Assembly: GCF_012927045.1 (NCBI RefSeq)
Contig: NZ_JABBFW010000013.1
Span: forward strand, 87,716-151,715
Length of the DNA stretch: 64,000 nt
Direction: 5' to 3'
DNA from: Azohydromonas caseinilytica
GTDB lineage: Bacteria > Pseudomonadota > Gammaproteobacteria > Burkholderiales > Burkholderiaceae_C
Made by a program: the position numbers and the translations under genes. Shown here one piece after another: positions 1-8,212 of the stretch. The notes under the pieces are model-generated. The model had not been told where the DNA came from. It was given only the letters and a program-made list of their open reading frames with translations, and did no database searches. Each line of letters opens with the position of its first letter. The stretch's first letter is position 1.

Positions 1-553
1 GCTGGCTGTCGAGCGTGCCGATGAGCGGCAGCGCCAGGATGCCGTCCCAGAGCTTGATCACGGGCGTGGACAGCTCGGCGATCTCCTGTTGCTGGCGCAC
101 GATCAGCTCCTCGCGCGTGCGCTGGTAGGCCTCCATGGCGTAGAGGCCCAGCCGGTCCAGCAGCAGCCCGATGCTCCAGTTGGCCTGCAGCGTGGTGGTC
201 TGGTCGGTGCCGGCGTGGCGCGAGAACACGTCGAACAGCGGCTGCTTGAGCGAGAAGATGAAGAGCGTCGTCTCGCGCGGGCTGAAGCCCTGCGTGGCGC
301 GCGAGGCCGAGATGTCGGCCAGCAGGTCGCGCACGGGAGCGAAGCCAGGCGCCTCGATGTCCGTGGTGCCGCCGTTGAGCGCGTCGCGCAGCAGGCGCAG
401 GAACTGGCTGCACTGGGTCTGGAGCTCGCCTTCGCGGATGCGGCCACTGTGCAGCGCGCCGTCCTCCTTGAGCCGCTGCATCCACTGCTGCAGCACCTCG
501 GCCTCGTGGGCGTTGAGCAGCGTGGAAGTGACCTGCGTTCCGGTCTGTGTCAT
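1..553 (-). CDS. RsbRD-type N-terminal domain / STAS regulator, partial (C-terminus off left edge)
   Basis: The frame reads leftward from an ATG at 551-553 and is still open at base 1, so only about 184 residues are seen. It begins MTQTGTQVTSTLLNAHEAEV and contains WMQRLKEDG and the block GFSPRETTLFIFSLKQPLF, typical of the helical RsbRD N-terminal sensor domain of the stressosome RsbR family. The last visible part, around LSTPVIKLWDGILALPLIGT, is the usual linker and first strand of a C-terminal STAS domain. The inferred role is a cytoplasmic anti-sigma-antagonist or signal-integrating protein. Its kinase or phosphatase partners would lie to the left of the window. Family assignment is by recognition of these motifs; the exact signal is unknown. 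Confidence 0.8.
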   Translation of the reverse strand, partial: MTQTGTQVTSTLLNAHEAEVLQQWMQRLKEDGALHSGRIREGELQTQCSQFLRLLRDALNGGTTDIEAPGFAPVRDLLADISASRATQGFSPRETTLFIFSLKQPLFDVFSRHAGTDQTTTLQANWSIGLLLDRLGLYAMEAYQRTREELIVRQQQEIAELSTPVIKLWDGILALPLIGTLDSQ

Positions 554-761
554 CTGTAAATCGCTCCCTCGGGGGTTGAGGGGTCATCATAGGCGATGCC
601 CCGGCTCCCCCGCCGGGGGGGAGCGCGCGGTGCCGGGGCGCGGCGCCCGGGTGCGGATTCAGGCCGGCCTAAGGGTTGCTCTCCAGACTCGATCGCGTCG
701 GATTTGCATCGCTTGCCGCTCTCCGGCGGCGCCGGCTGCGACAGCCACAGGAGACCGCTTC

Positions 762-1442
762 ATGAACGCAGAGGAAAAGCTTCGGGTCGCACGCCTGGTC
801 ACGCGCCTGGCCCGCGCCCCCGAGATGCCGCAGGACGAGGACGCCGCACTGGAACTGGCCGCCCTGATGAAGGTACGGCCCGACGCGCCCTACCTGCTGA
901 TGCAGCGCGCGCTGGGCCTGGAGCTGGCCCTGGAGCAGGCGCAGGCCGAGCTGGAGCAGCTGCGCCGCGGCCAGGGCCAGCCTGCCGCGCAGCAGGGTTA
1001 CGCGCCGGCGCCCTCCGGGCCCGTGGGACGGGTCCTGTCGCGCCTGAGCGGCGGCATGCAGCGCGGCGTGCCCGCCGCCGCCAACCCCGGCTATCCCCCG
1101 GGCTACGGACCGGCTCCCGGCTACGGCCCGGGTGCGATGGCGGGCCAGGCGCCGGCGGCCGGCGGCGGTTTCCTGCGCAACGCCGCGGCGGTGGGCGCGG
1201 GCGTGCTGGGCGGCAGCCTGCTGTTCCACGGCCTGGACGCGCTGTTCCATGACCACGACCACCCCAACGCCGGTGGCCAGGGGCTGCTGTCGGGCGACAT
1301 GCAGGCGCCGCTGGACGCGCTCAGCGGCAACGAGTTCGTAGACCCGGCCAACGACCCACTCGCCGGCGGTGGCGACCCGTTCAGCGGCGACATGCTGGGC
1401 GACGGTGGGGAGTTCGACGACAACGGGGATGACTGGGCGTGA
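762..1442 (+). CDS. DUF2076 family protein
   Basis: A 226-residue protein starting MNAEEKLRVARLVTRLA. The first about 70 residues are helical and charged, with a coiled-coil-like stretch (LALEQAQAELEQLRRG). A Gly/Pro/Tyr-rich linker follows (PGYPPGYGPAPGYGPG), then a small hydrophobic Gly/Ala segment (AAAVGAGVLGGSLLFHGLDALF), a HDHDHP motif and an acidic tail ending DDNGDDWA. This order is characteristic of the DUF2076 family, whose function is not known. The ATG at 762 was chosen because it begins the family-like N-terminus; the open frame extends further upstream without similarity. The acidic, His-containing tail could bind metal, but that is only inference. It is separated by 93 bases from the following response-regulator gene. 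Confidence 0.75.
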   Translation: MNAEEKLRVARLVTRLARAPEMPQDEDAALELAALMKVRPDAPYLLMQRALGLELALEQAQAELEQLRRGQGQPAAQQGYAPAPSGPVGRVLSRLSGGMQRGVPAAANPGYPPGYGPAPGYGPGAMAGQAPAAGGGFLRNAAAVGAGVLGGSLLFHGLDALFHDHDHPNAGGQGLLSGDMQAPLDALSGNEFVDPANDPLAGGGDPFSGDMLGDGGEFDDNGDDWA

Positions 1443-1535
1443 TGCCGCCGCCCGCTCGCGCCGGGTTCCCGAGGGCCCGGCGCGAGCCGGTTGTCCCGTG
1501 CCCTTGCAGGATGAGAAGAAGAGGACGTTGAAGGC

Positions 1536-2195
1536 ATGCGCCTGCTGCTGGTGGAAGACGACACGATGATCGGCGAGGCCGTGCTGGACCTGCTGCGCGC
1601 CGAGCACTACGCGGTGGACTGGGTCAAGGACGGCGAGATGGCCGAGACGGCGCTGCGCACCCAGGCCTACGACCTGCTGCTGCTGGACCTGGGCCTGCCG
1701 CGGCGTGACGGGCTGGAGGTGCTGCGCGCCATGCGCGCGCGCAAGGACCGCACGCCCGTGCTCATCACCACCGCGCGCGACGCCGTGGCGCAGCGCATCG
1801 AGGGGCTGGATGCCGGCGCCGACGACTACGTGTTGAAACCCTACGACCTCGACGAGCTGCTGGCGCGCATCCGCGCCCTGCTGCGCCGCGCCGCCGGCCG
1901 CGCCGAGCCGGTGTACGAGCACAAGGGCGTGTCGCTGAACCCGGCCACGCGCGAGGCCAGCGTCAACGGCCAGCCGGTGGTGCTGTCGGCGCGCGAGTGG
2001 GCGGTGCTGGAGCCGCTGCTGGCGCGCCCGGGCCTGGTGCTGTCGCGCACGCAACTGGAAGAGAAGCTCTACGGCTGGAAGGACGGCATCAGCTCCAACG
2101 CCGTGGAGGTCTACGTGCACGGCCTGCGCAAGAAGCTGGGCGCGGAGCTGATCCTCAACGTGCGCGGCCTGGGCTACATGGTTCCCAAGGCATGA
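1536..2195 (+). CDS. OmpR-family response regulator (QseB/PmrA/TctD-like)
   Basis: A 219-residue two-domain response regulator. The receiver domain shows the acidic pocket E7-D8-D9, the phosphoacceptor D51 in LLLDLGLP, the conserved Thr at about 79 and K101 in VLKPYD. The C-terminal winged helix (about 125-219) has the OmpR-type ending SNAVEVYVHGLRKKLG...RGLGYMV. Sequence style is closest to the QseB/PmrA/TctD branch. Its stop overlaps the start of the sensor kinase at 2192 (ATGA overlap), so the two are translationally coupled. A PmrA-like direct repeat upstream of the protease gene at 3714 is a plausible target. The inducing signal cannot be read from the sequence. Confidence 0.93.
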   Translation: MRLLLVEDDTMIGEAVLDLLRAEHYAVDWVKDGEMAETALRTQAYDLLLLDLGLPRRDGLEVLRAMRARKDRTPVLITTARDAVAQRIEGLDAGADDYVLKPYDLDELLARIRALLRRAAGRAEPVYEHKGVSLNPATREASVNGQPVVLSAREWAVLEPLLARPGLVLSRTQLEEKLYGWKDGISSNAVEVYVHGLRKKLGAELILNVRGLGYMVPKA

Positions 2196-3523
2196 GCCCG
2201 ATGCGGGCACAACTGCCGCGCTCGCTGCGGGCGCGGCTGCTGTGGATGCTGCTGGCGGCCATCCTGCTGACGGCGCTGGCGCAGGGCGTCGTCGCCTACG
2301 GCACCGCGCGCGACGAGGCCGACCAGATCTTCGACTACCACATGCAGCAGATGGCGCTGGCGCTGCGCCCGGGCCTGACCGCGCGCGGGCTGCCCGAGGC
2401 GGCGGAGGCCGAGAACTTCGACTTCGTGGTGCAGGTGTGGACGGCCGACGGCTTGCGCGTGTTCCAGTCCGCCCGGCGCGCGCAGCTGCCGCAGCGCGCG
2501 GTGCTGGGCTTCTCCGACGTGGAAGCGCATGGCAGCACCTACCGCGTGTTCTCGCTGCAGACGCGCACGCAGGTGATCCAGGTGGCGCAGGACATGGCGG
2601 CGCGGCGCGCGATGGCGCGCGCCCTGGCGCTGCGCACGGTGGCGCCCATCGGCGTGCTCGCGCCGCTGCTGATGCTGGTGGCCTGGGCCGTGGTCAGCAG
2701 CTCGCTGGCGCCGGTGCAGCGGCTGCAGCGCCAGGTGGCCTCGCGCCAGGCCGACGACCTGGGCGAGGTGCGCGAGCAGGCGCTGCCCGAGGAGATCCAG
2801 CCGCTGGTGGACGAGCTCAACCTGCTGTTCGCGCGCGTGCGCCAGGCCTTCGAGGCGCAGAAGAGCTTCGTGGCCGATGCCGCGCACGAGCTGCGCTCCC
2901 CGCTGGCGGCGCTGAAGCTGCAGGTGCAGGGCCTGCAGCGCGCCAGCGACGCGCCCACGCGCGAGCGCGCCATCCAGCGCCTGGCCGCGGGCATCGACCG
3001 CGCCACGCGGCTGGTGGAGCAGTTGCTGGTGCTGGCGCGCCACCAGTCGGGCGCCGCCGCGGCGGCGCCGGCGCAGCCGGTGGCGCTGGCCGAGGTGGCG
3101 CGGCTGGCCGTGGCCGACGCCATGCCGCAGGCGCAGGCGCGCGGCATCGACCTGGGCGTGCCGCAGGCCGACGCGGGCGAGACCGAGGGCCATCCCGAGG
3201 CGCTGCGCATCCTCATGCGCAACCTGCTGGACAACGCGCTGAAGTACACGCCCGCGGGCGGCACGGTGGACTTGAGCGTGAAGCGCGACGGCGTGGCGCT
3301 GGTGCTGGCGGTGGAGGACAGCGGTCCCGGCATTCCCGAGGCCGAGCGCGCCCGGGTGTTCGACCGCTTCCACCGCGTGCCCGGCAGCGAGGGCCCGGGC
3401 AGCGGCCTGGGGCTGGCCATCGTCAAGGCCATTGCCGAGATGCACGGCGCGGCGCTGCGGCTGGAGCAGTCGCCGCGGCTTGGGGGCTTGAGAGTGGAGG
3501 TGGTGTTCCAGGCCGGGGGCTGA
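2192..3523 (+). CDS. Sensor histidine kinase (QseC/TctE-like)
   Basis: A 443-residue membrane histidine kinase. TM1 is at about 17-36, followed by a short periplasmic domain of roughly 110 residues (37-150) and TM2 at about 151-171. HisKA carries the phosphorylatable H232 in ADAAHELRSP. The ATPase domain has the N box around N348 (LLDNALKYTP), a G1 box VEDSGPG (374-380) and a G2 box GSGLGLAI (403-410). It should sense an envelope signal and phosphorylate the regulator encoded just upstream, with which it shares a 4-base ATGA overlap. The start at 2192 is chosen for that overlap; an alternative ATG lies at 2201. It is a classical, complete kinase with no receiver domain. Confidence 0.93.
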   Translation: MSPMRAQLPRSLRARLLWMLLAAILLTALAQGVVAYGTARDEADQIFDYHMQQMALALRPGLTARGLPEAAEAENFDFVVQVWTADGLRVFQSARRAQLPQRAVLGFSDVEAHGSTYRVFSLQTRTQVIQVAQDMAARRAMARALALRTVAPIGVLAPLLMLVAWAVVSSSLAPVQRLQRQVASRQADDLGEVREQALPEEIQPLVDELNLLFARVRQAFEAQKSFVADAAHELRSPLAALKLQVQGLQRASDAPTRERAIQRLAAGIDRATRLVEQLLVLARHQSGAAAAAPAQPVALAEVARLAVADAMPQAQARGIDLGVPQADAGETEGHPEALRILMRNLLDNALKYTPAGGTVDLSVKRDGVALVLAVEDSGPGIPEAERARVFDRFHRVPGSEGPGSGLGLAIVKAIAEMHGAALRLEQSPRLGGLRVEVVFQAGG

Positions 3524-3552
3524 TTCCAGTTTTCGCTTGCCAGTGAAGTGTT

Positions 3553-3585
3553 CCGCTCGTCCTGAGGTATCGAAGGACGAACGGG
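3553..3585. repeat. REP-like intergenic palindrome
   Basis: Lies between the sensor kinase and the protease gene. The stem TCGTCCT (3557-3563) pairs with AGGACGA (3574-3580) around GAGGTATCGA. This closely resembles the GTTCGTCCTGAG...TCGAAGGACGAAC repeats scattered between genes in Burkholderiales and Pseudomonas genomes. A related half-element is at 17266-17295. It could act as a weak terminator or mRNA stabiliser, but no T tract follows. Confidence 0.6.
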
Positions 3586-3638
3586 TCCTTTCACAACCAG
3601 AGTGAAATTCAAATGAACGCGCGCCGGGGCAGTGGCCA

Positions 3639-3655
3639 CTTAAGTGCCTTCTAAG
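3639..3655 (+). promoter_or_regulatory. PmrA/QseB-like direct repeat upstream of HtrA protease gene
   Basis: CTTAAG (3639-3644), five bases, then TCTAAG (3650-3655), repeating every 11 bases. It resembles the PmrA-box consensus of two CTTAAG half-sites with a 5-base spacer. It sits 58 bases before the ATG at 3714 and directly downstream of a PmrA/QseB-like regulator gene pair. Functional assignment is inference from pattern and context. Confidence 0.45.
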
Positions 3656-3713
3656 TGACCGGCCCCACATTGGTTGCCTGTCCAACGATGTATCCGTTCA
3701 AGGAGCGCAACCC

Positions 3714-5234
3714 ATGAGCACCTCGATGTCCCCCGCCCGCCTGACCCTGGCGCTGCTGGCGGCCGGCGCGATCGGTGGCGCAGGCGCCACCTTCGTCACC
3801 CTGCACCACGCCGGCGCCACCGCCCCGGCCACGGGCACCACCACGGCGGCCGGCGCGGCACCCACGGCCGCCGCCGCCGTTAGCGGCGCGCCGGACTTCT
3901 CGCAGATCACCGAGCGCCACGGCCCGGCCGTGGTCAACATCACCGTCAGCGGCCTGCGCGACGTGGCCAACGACGAGGAGGACGAGGACGCCTCGCCGCG
4001 GCGCGCGCCGCCGGGCACGAACCCGGGGGACCCGTTCTCCGACTTCTTCCGCCGCTTCGGCCCACCGGGCTACGCCGTGCCGGGGCCGCAGGCGCAGCAG
4101 CCCGTGCGCGGACAGGGCTCGGGCTTCATCGTCAGCGCCGACGGCGTGATCCTGACCAACGCCCACGTGGTGCAGGGCGCCAAGGAAGTGACCGTCAAGC
4201 TCACCGACCGGCGCGAGTTCCCGGCCAAGGTGCTGGGCACCGACCCGAAGACCGACGTGGCGGTGCTCAAGATCGAGGCCAAGGACCTGCCCGTCGCCCC
4301 GCTGGGCAGTGCGCGCGAGCTGCGCGCGGGCGAGTGGGTGGCGGCCATCGGCTCGCCCTTCGGCTTCGAGAACAGCGTCACCGTGGGCGTGGTCAGCGCC
4401 AAGGGCCGCTCCCTGCCCGACGACGGCTACGTGCCCTTCATCCAGACCGACGTGGCGGTGAACCCGGGCAACTCCGGCGGCCCGCTGTTCAACGCGCGCG
4501 GCGAGGTGGTGGGCATCAACTCGCAGATCTACAGCCGCACCGGCGGCTACCAGGGCCTCTCGTTCGCCATCCCCATCGAGCTGGCGACCAAGGTCAAGGA
4601 CCAGATCGTGGCCACCGGCAAGGCGCGCCATGCGCGGCTGGGCGTGGCGATCCAGGAGGTGAACCAGACGCTGGCCGACTCCTTCAAGCTGGACCGGCCC
4701 GAGGGCGCGCTGGTGGCCTCGGTGGACCCGGGCGGGCCGGCCGCCAAGGCCGGGCTGCAGGTGGGCGACGTGATCCGCAAGCTCAACGGCCAGCCCATCG
4801 TGGCCTCGGGCGACCTGCCCGCGCTGGTCGGCCAGTCCAACCCCGGCGAGAAGGTCACGCTGGAGGTGTGGCGCCACGGCAAGCGCGAGGAGATCACGGC
4901 CCAGCTGGGCGACGCCGCCGCCCGGCCGCCGCAGGTGGCGCAGGCCGACGATCAGGCCGCCGGCCGGCAGGCCAAGCTGGGCCTGGCGCTGCGCCCGCTG
5001 CAGCCGCAGGAGCGCCGCGGCGCCGGCGTGGACGGCGGCCTGGTGGTTGAGGACGCCAGCGGCCCGGCCGCGCGTGCCGGCGTGCAACCGGGCGACGTGC
5101 TCATGGCCGTCAACGGCACGCCGGTGCAGAACATCGAGCAGGTGCGCGAGGTGGTGGCCAAGTCCGACAAGTCGGTGGCGCTGCTGATCCAGCGCGGCGA
5201 CAGCCGCATCTTCGTGCCGGTGAGGATCGGCTGA
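3714..5234 (+). CDS. Do/HtrA-family periplasmic serine protease (DegP/DegQ/MucD-like)
   Basis: A 506-residue trypsin-like protease that degrades or refolds damaged envelope proteins. An N-terminal hydrophobic segment (about 9-30) is a signal peptide or membrane anchor, followed by an Ala/Thr-rich linker. The catalytic triad is visible: H151 in LTNAHVV, D181 in KTDVAVLKI and S254 in NPGNSGGP. Two PDZ domains follow, the first at about 300-395 (GGPAAKAGLQVGDVI) and the second at about 415-500 (GPAARAGVQPGDVL), the usual Do-family order. It lies 190 bases downstream of the two-component pair, with a REP-like repeat and a PmrA-like box in between, so control by that system is likely. The active site looks intact. 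Confidence 0.95.
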   Translation: MSTSMSPARLTLALLAAGAIGGAGATFVTLHHAGATAPATGTTTAAGAAPTAAAAVSGAPDFSQITERHGPAVVNITVSGLRDVANDEEDEDASPRRAPPGTNPGDPFSDFFRRFGPPGYAVPGPQAQQPVRGQGSGFIVSADGVILTNAHVVQGAKEVTVKLTDRREFPAKVLGTDPKTDVAVLKIEAKDLPVAPLGSARELRAGEWVAAIGSPFGFENSVTVGVVSAKGRSLPDDGYVPFIQTDVAVNPGNSGGPLFNARGEVVGINSQIYSRTGGYQGLSFAIPIELATKVKDQIVATGKARHARLGVAIQEVNQTLADSFKLDRPEGALVASVDPGGPAAKAGLQVGDVIRKLNGQPIVASGDLPALVGQSNPGEKVTLEVWRHGKREEITAQLGDAAARPPQVAQADDQAAGRQAKLGLALRPLQPQERRGAGVDGGLVVEDASGPAARAGVQPGDVLMAVNGTPVQNIEQVREVVAKSDKSVALLIQRGDSRIFVPVRIG

Positions 5235-5282
5235 GGCCGCGCGGCGGCGGAGGGCATGCAGCGGCGCCCGGACAATCGCGCC

Positions 5283-6368
5283 ATGAAACCGCGAGCCCTT
5301 CGCCTCTACGCCGGCCCCGCGGCCCGCGAGCACCTGCGCCGGCGCGGCCTGTCGGCCGATGACGTGCGCATCGTTCCCGCCGCGGCCGGCGGCCCCAAGG
5401 GGCTGGTGCTGCTGCCGCTGGACCGCTTCCTCTTCGGGCACTGGCTCGCGCAAGGCACGCAGCCCGTGCACCTGCTGGGCGCCTCCATCGGCGCGTGGCG
5501 CATGGCCTGCGCCTGCCTGCCCGATGCCGACGCCACCTTCGAGCAGCTGGCGCAGGACTACATCCACCAGCGCTACGAGCACGCGCCGGGCAAGGCGCCG
5601 GCAACGAGCCATGTCAGCGCGGTGTTCGGCGCGAAATTGATCGAGCGCTTCGGGCAGCGCGGCGCGGAAGTGCTGGGCCATCCGCGCTACCGGCTGCACC
5701 TGTTCACCTCGCGCGGCCGGCATCCGCTGCTGCGCCGACAGTGCCGCTGGCGCACGCCGCTGGGCTACGCGGGCGCCTTCGCGGCCAACGCGCTGAGCCG
5801 CCGGGCGCTGGGCTCGTGGCTGGAGCGCGTGGTGTTCCACGATGCCCGCGCGCCGGCCCTGCCGCTGCACCTGCACGACCTGAGCACGCGGCAGGTGGCG
5901 CTGTCCGCGCACAACCTCTGCCCCGCGCTGCTGGCGAGTTGTTCCATCCCCTTCTGGCTCGATGCCGTGCACGACATCCCCGGCGCGCCGGAGGGCGCCT
6001 ACTGGGACGGCGGCATCACCGACTACCACCTGCACCTGGACTACGCTTCCATGGGCGAAGGGCTGGTGCTGTATCCGCATTTCCAGAAGTCCATCATTCC
6101 CGGCTGGCTGGACAAGTCGCTGCGCCACCGCCACCGCGCCAGCGAGCAGTTGTCCAACGTGGTGGTGCTGGCGCCGGACCCGGACTGGGTGCGCCAGACG
6201 CTGCCGGGCGGCAAGCTGCCCGACCGCGACGACTTCAAGGCCTACGCGGAAGACGTGGAGAGGCGCATCGGCATCTGGACCCGCGCCGTGGCCGAGAGCC
6301 GGCGCCTGGCCGACGAGCTCGCGGCGCTGCTGGAGCGCGACACCATCGAGGCGCTGCCGCTGGAGTGA
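5283..6368 (+). CDS. Patatin-like phospholipase / acyl hydrolase
   Basis: A 361-residue protein with all patatin hallmarks: the oxyanion-hole loop GGPKG (36-40), the nucleophile elbow GASIG with Ser68, and the catalytic Asp242 in the DGGITDYH motif. Patatins use a Ser-Asp dyad to hydrolyse acyl esters of lipids. No signal peptide is evident, so it is probably cytosolic or membrane-associated. The ATG at 5283 was chosen because it directly precedes the conserved start; an in-frame ATG at 5256 is possible. It lies 48 bases after the protease gene and 61 bases before the acetyltransferase gene. The physiological lipid is unknown. Confidence 0.85.
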   Translation: MKPRALRLYAGPAAREHLRRRGLSADDVRIVPAAAGGPKGLVLLPLDRFLFGHWLAQGTQPVHLLGASIGAWRMACACLPDADATFEQLAQDYIHQRYEHAPGKAPATSHVSAVFGAKLIERFGQRGAEVLGHPRYRLHLFTSRGRHPLLRRQCRWRTPLGYAGAFAANALSRRALGSWLERVVFHDARAPALPLHLHDLSTRQVALSAHNLCPALLASCSIPFWLDAVHDIPGAPEGAYWDGGITDYHLHLDYASMGEGLVLYPHFQKSIIPGWLDKSLRHRHRASEQLSNVVVLAPDPDWVRQTLPGGKLPDRDDFKAYAEDVERRIGIWTRAVAESRRLADELAALLERDTIEALPLE

Positions 6369-6429
6369 GCCGCGGCCTCGCGCCGGCATGGGACGGCGGG
6401 CGAGAATCGACGCTTTTTTGCCTTCCGCG

Positions 6430-6945
6430 ATGAGTTCCCTGACCGCTTGCGCCGCCCTGGTCTGGCGCGCGATGACCCCGGCCGACCTGCCTGCCGTCCT
6501 GCGCATCGCCGCCCTCGTCCACCCCGGCTATCCGGAGCGCGCCGAGGTGTTCGCCGAGAGGTTGCGCCTGCATCCGGCGGGCTGCCTGGTGCTCGACGGC
6601 GCGGACGGGCCCGCCGGCTACTGCATCAGCCATCCCTGGCGCGGCGAGCCCCCGGCGCTGGACACCCTGCTGGGCGCGCTGCCGGCGCGGCCCGAGGCCT
6701 GGTATGTGCATGACGTGGCGCTGCTGCCCGCGGCGCGCGGCCAGGGCGCCCCGGCGGCGTTGCTGGCACGGTTGAGGGCGCGGGCAGCGCAGGCGGGGTT
6801 GAACACCCTGTCGCTGACGGCCGTCAACGGCTCGGCGGCCTACTGGCAGCGCCAGGGTTTCGACGTGCTGCCGGCCAGCGGCGCGCGGCTGGAGAAGCTG
6901 GGCAGCTACGGCGCCGATGCGCGGCTGATGGCCTGCGCGCTGTAG
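6430..6945 (+). CDS. GNAT-family N-acetyltransferase
   Basis: A 171-residue single-domain GNAT protein. WRAMTPADLPAVLRI opens the fold. The acetyl-CoA pyrophosphate-binding loop is LLPAARGQGAPAALL (about 98-112), and the C-terminal signature is NGSAAYWQRQGFDVLP, in which a residue after the NxxA turn stacks on the cofactor. The substrate is not predictable. It follows the patatin-like gene on the same strand and may be co-transcribed. An intact, ordinary family member. Confidence 0.88.
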   Translation: MSSLTACAALVWRAMTPADLPAVLRIAALVHPGYPERAEVFAERLRLHPAGCLVLDGADGPAGYCISHPWRGEPPALDTLLGALPARPEAWYVHDVALLPAARGQGAPAALLARLRARAAQAGLNTLSLTAVNGSAAYWQRQGFDVLPASGARLEKLGSYGADARLMACAL

Positions 6946-7005
6946 CCGGTTCCGGCGCGCTCCGATCGGCGGCATGCTGCGGTATCGCCCCGCCCTGGAG
7001 CCGCG

Positions 7006-7572
7006 ATGAACCGCCTGTCCGCGTTCCCGCGCTGGCGCGCCGCCCTGCTGCTGCTGGTCTGCGCCGCCGCCGTCCTGGCCGCCGCGCTGCTCGGCCCCAT
7101 CCCGCAGCCCGCCAGCTATCACGCCTTTGCCGACCAGCGCACGCTGCTCGGCATCCCGCACTTCTGGAACGTCGTTTCCAGCCTGCCCTTTACCCTGCTC
7201 GGCCTGGCCGGGCTGTGGCGGCTGCGCGGTCGTCCTCCAGGGCTCCTGCCCGAGTTGCGGTCGTGCTACGCCGCCTGCTTCGCCGGTGCCGTCCTGATCG
7301 GGCTGGGCTCGGGGCTGTATCACCTGCGCCCGGACAACGCCACGCTGGTGTGGGACCGGCTGCCCATGGCGGTCACCTTCATGGGCTTCTTCGCCGTCGT
7401 CATCGGCGAGCACATCGATACGCGGCTGGCGCGGCGCGCGCTGCCTGGGCTGCTGCTGGCGGGCATGGATTCAGTGGCGTACTGGGCGCTGTCCGGGCGC
7501 CTGGGCGCTTCGAACCTGCGCCAGCCGTTGACCCGCGCCCGCCCGCCCTGTTGCGCCGACCCGCGCCCATGA
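7006..7572 (+). pseudogene. Truncated ceramidase-like membrane protein
   Basis: The 188-residue frame starts with a membrane segment and then PASYHAFADQRTLLGIPHFW and NVVSSLPFTLLGLAGLW, typical of the ceramidase-like (alkaline phytoceramidase) family of multi-spanning hydrolases. Similarity continues to about residue 170 (SVAYWALSGRLGASNLR). It then stops abruptly, and the last 17 residues (from QPLTRAR) are non-hydrophobic and unlike any membrane helix. Family members usually go on with one or two more helices. I infer that a deletion fused the gene to the leader region of the next cupin fragment. It probably makes no active enzyme. The missing C-terminus was recognised from memory, not aligned. 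Confidence 0.6.
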
Positions 7573-7718
7573 GCGACTTCGCCACCTTTCCTTGGCCTGT
7601 GAGCCCCACCGTCACCGCCCCGGACGGCTCCGACGTGCGCGTGCTGCCGGGCCTTTCCGGCGGCGGCATGGCGCATTTCCACCTGGCCGCCGGACGGGTG
7701 TCGAAGGCGGCGCATTAG
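7569..7718 (+). pseudogene. Truncated cupin-domain protein fragment
   Basis: A 49-codon remnant starting MSDFATFPWPVSPTV with GGMAHFHLAAGRVSKAAH before a TAG stop. This matches the first strands of small single-domain cupins, which would normally continue into an HRTVEEIWY-type metal-binding motif, absent here. Its ATG overlaps the stop of the damaged ceramidase-like frame. After the stop the sequence becomes more AT-rich and shows no cupin similarity in any frame, so the rest of the gene has been lost. It is probably non-functional. Confidence 0.55.
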
Positions 7719-8212
7719 TTCTTTCATGTATTCGGCAGGACGTCGATATACACACTTGAACACAGCCGAAGATTTCCGGCCGCTGCCGCAGTGAGGCCGG
7801 GTATTTTTCAGCTTCCGGATGAGGCATCAGCATTGTCGGCATGGAAACCTGCTCGGCAGCCTCTCTTGCAGCGAGCAAGCCGTTGAATGTCTGCCTCGGC
7901 GAAATCGGCCGCGGTTTTGCATTGGCCCGCTGCTGCAGCAGCGGGCAATTCCGCTGCCGGCCTTGCCAATCATTTGCGGGGACGGTGCTTGTTTGTTGGT
8001 GAGGCTTTGCAAACTTACTTGATCAAACAATTCACAAACAAGCAGGGGCTGCAACACATCATTACAGCGCCTGGAGAAAGCCATGCCTATATTCAAAACA
8101 CCATCCCAGTGTGCTTGAGGCTGGATTGTCGTGCTGGCATTCCTTGAGGGCACGAAGCGCGAGGTTTGGCCCCAGCCCGGTATGGTCGAAACCTTGGCAG
8201 CTTGCATTGGGG
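7719..8212. other. AT-richer gene-free interval
   Basis: About 490 bases between the cupin remnant and the PEP-CTERM gene. Base composition is clearly more AT-rich than the flanks. No open frame here has recognisable protein features or a convincing ribosome-binding site. It contains a strong palindrome at 7925-7946. It may be a remnant of inserted DNA, or a long leader and promoter region for the gene at 8213. Confidence 0.5.
7925..7946. repeat. Perfect 22-base palindrome
   Basis: GCCCGCTGCTG followed by its exact reverse complement CAGCAGCGGGC. The flanking TTG and CAA extend the symmetry with one bulged G. With no loop it is better suited to a dimeric protein site or cruciform than a terminator, and no T tract follows. 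Its function is unknown. Confidence 0.55.

Noticed and set aside
3651..6506. A very long open frame (over 900 codons) on the minus strand opposite the protease, lipase and GNAT genes
   Set aside because: His/Arg/Gln/Ala-rich composition typical of antisense frames in high-GC DNA, with no domain similarity, while three real genes occupy the other strand.
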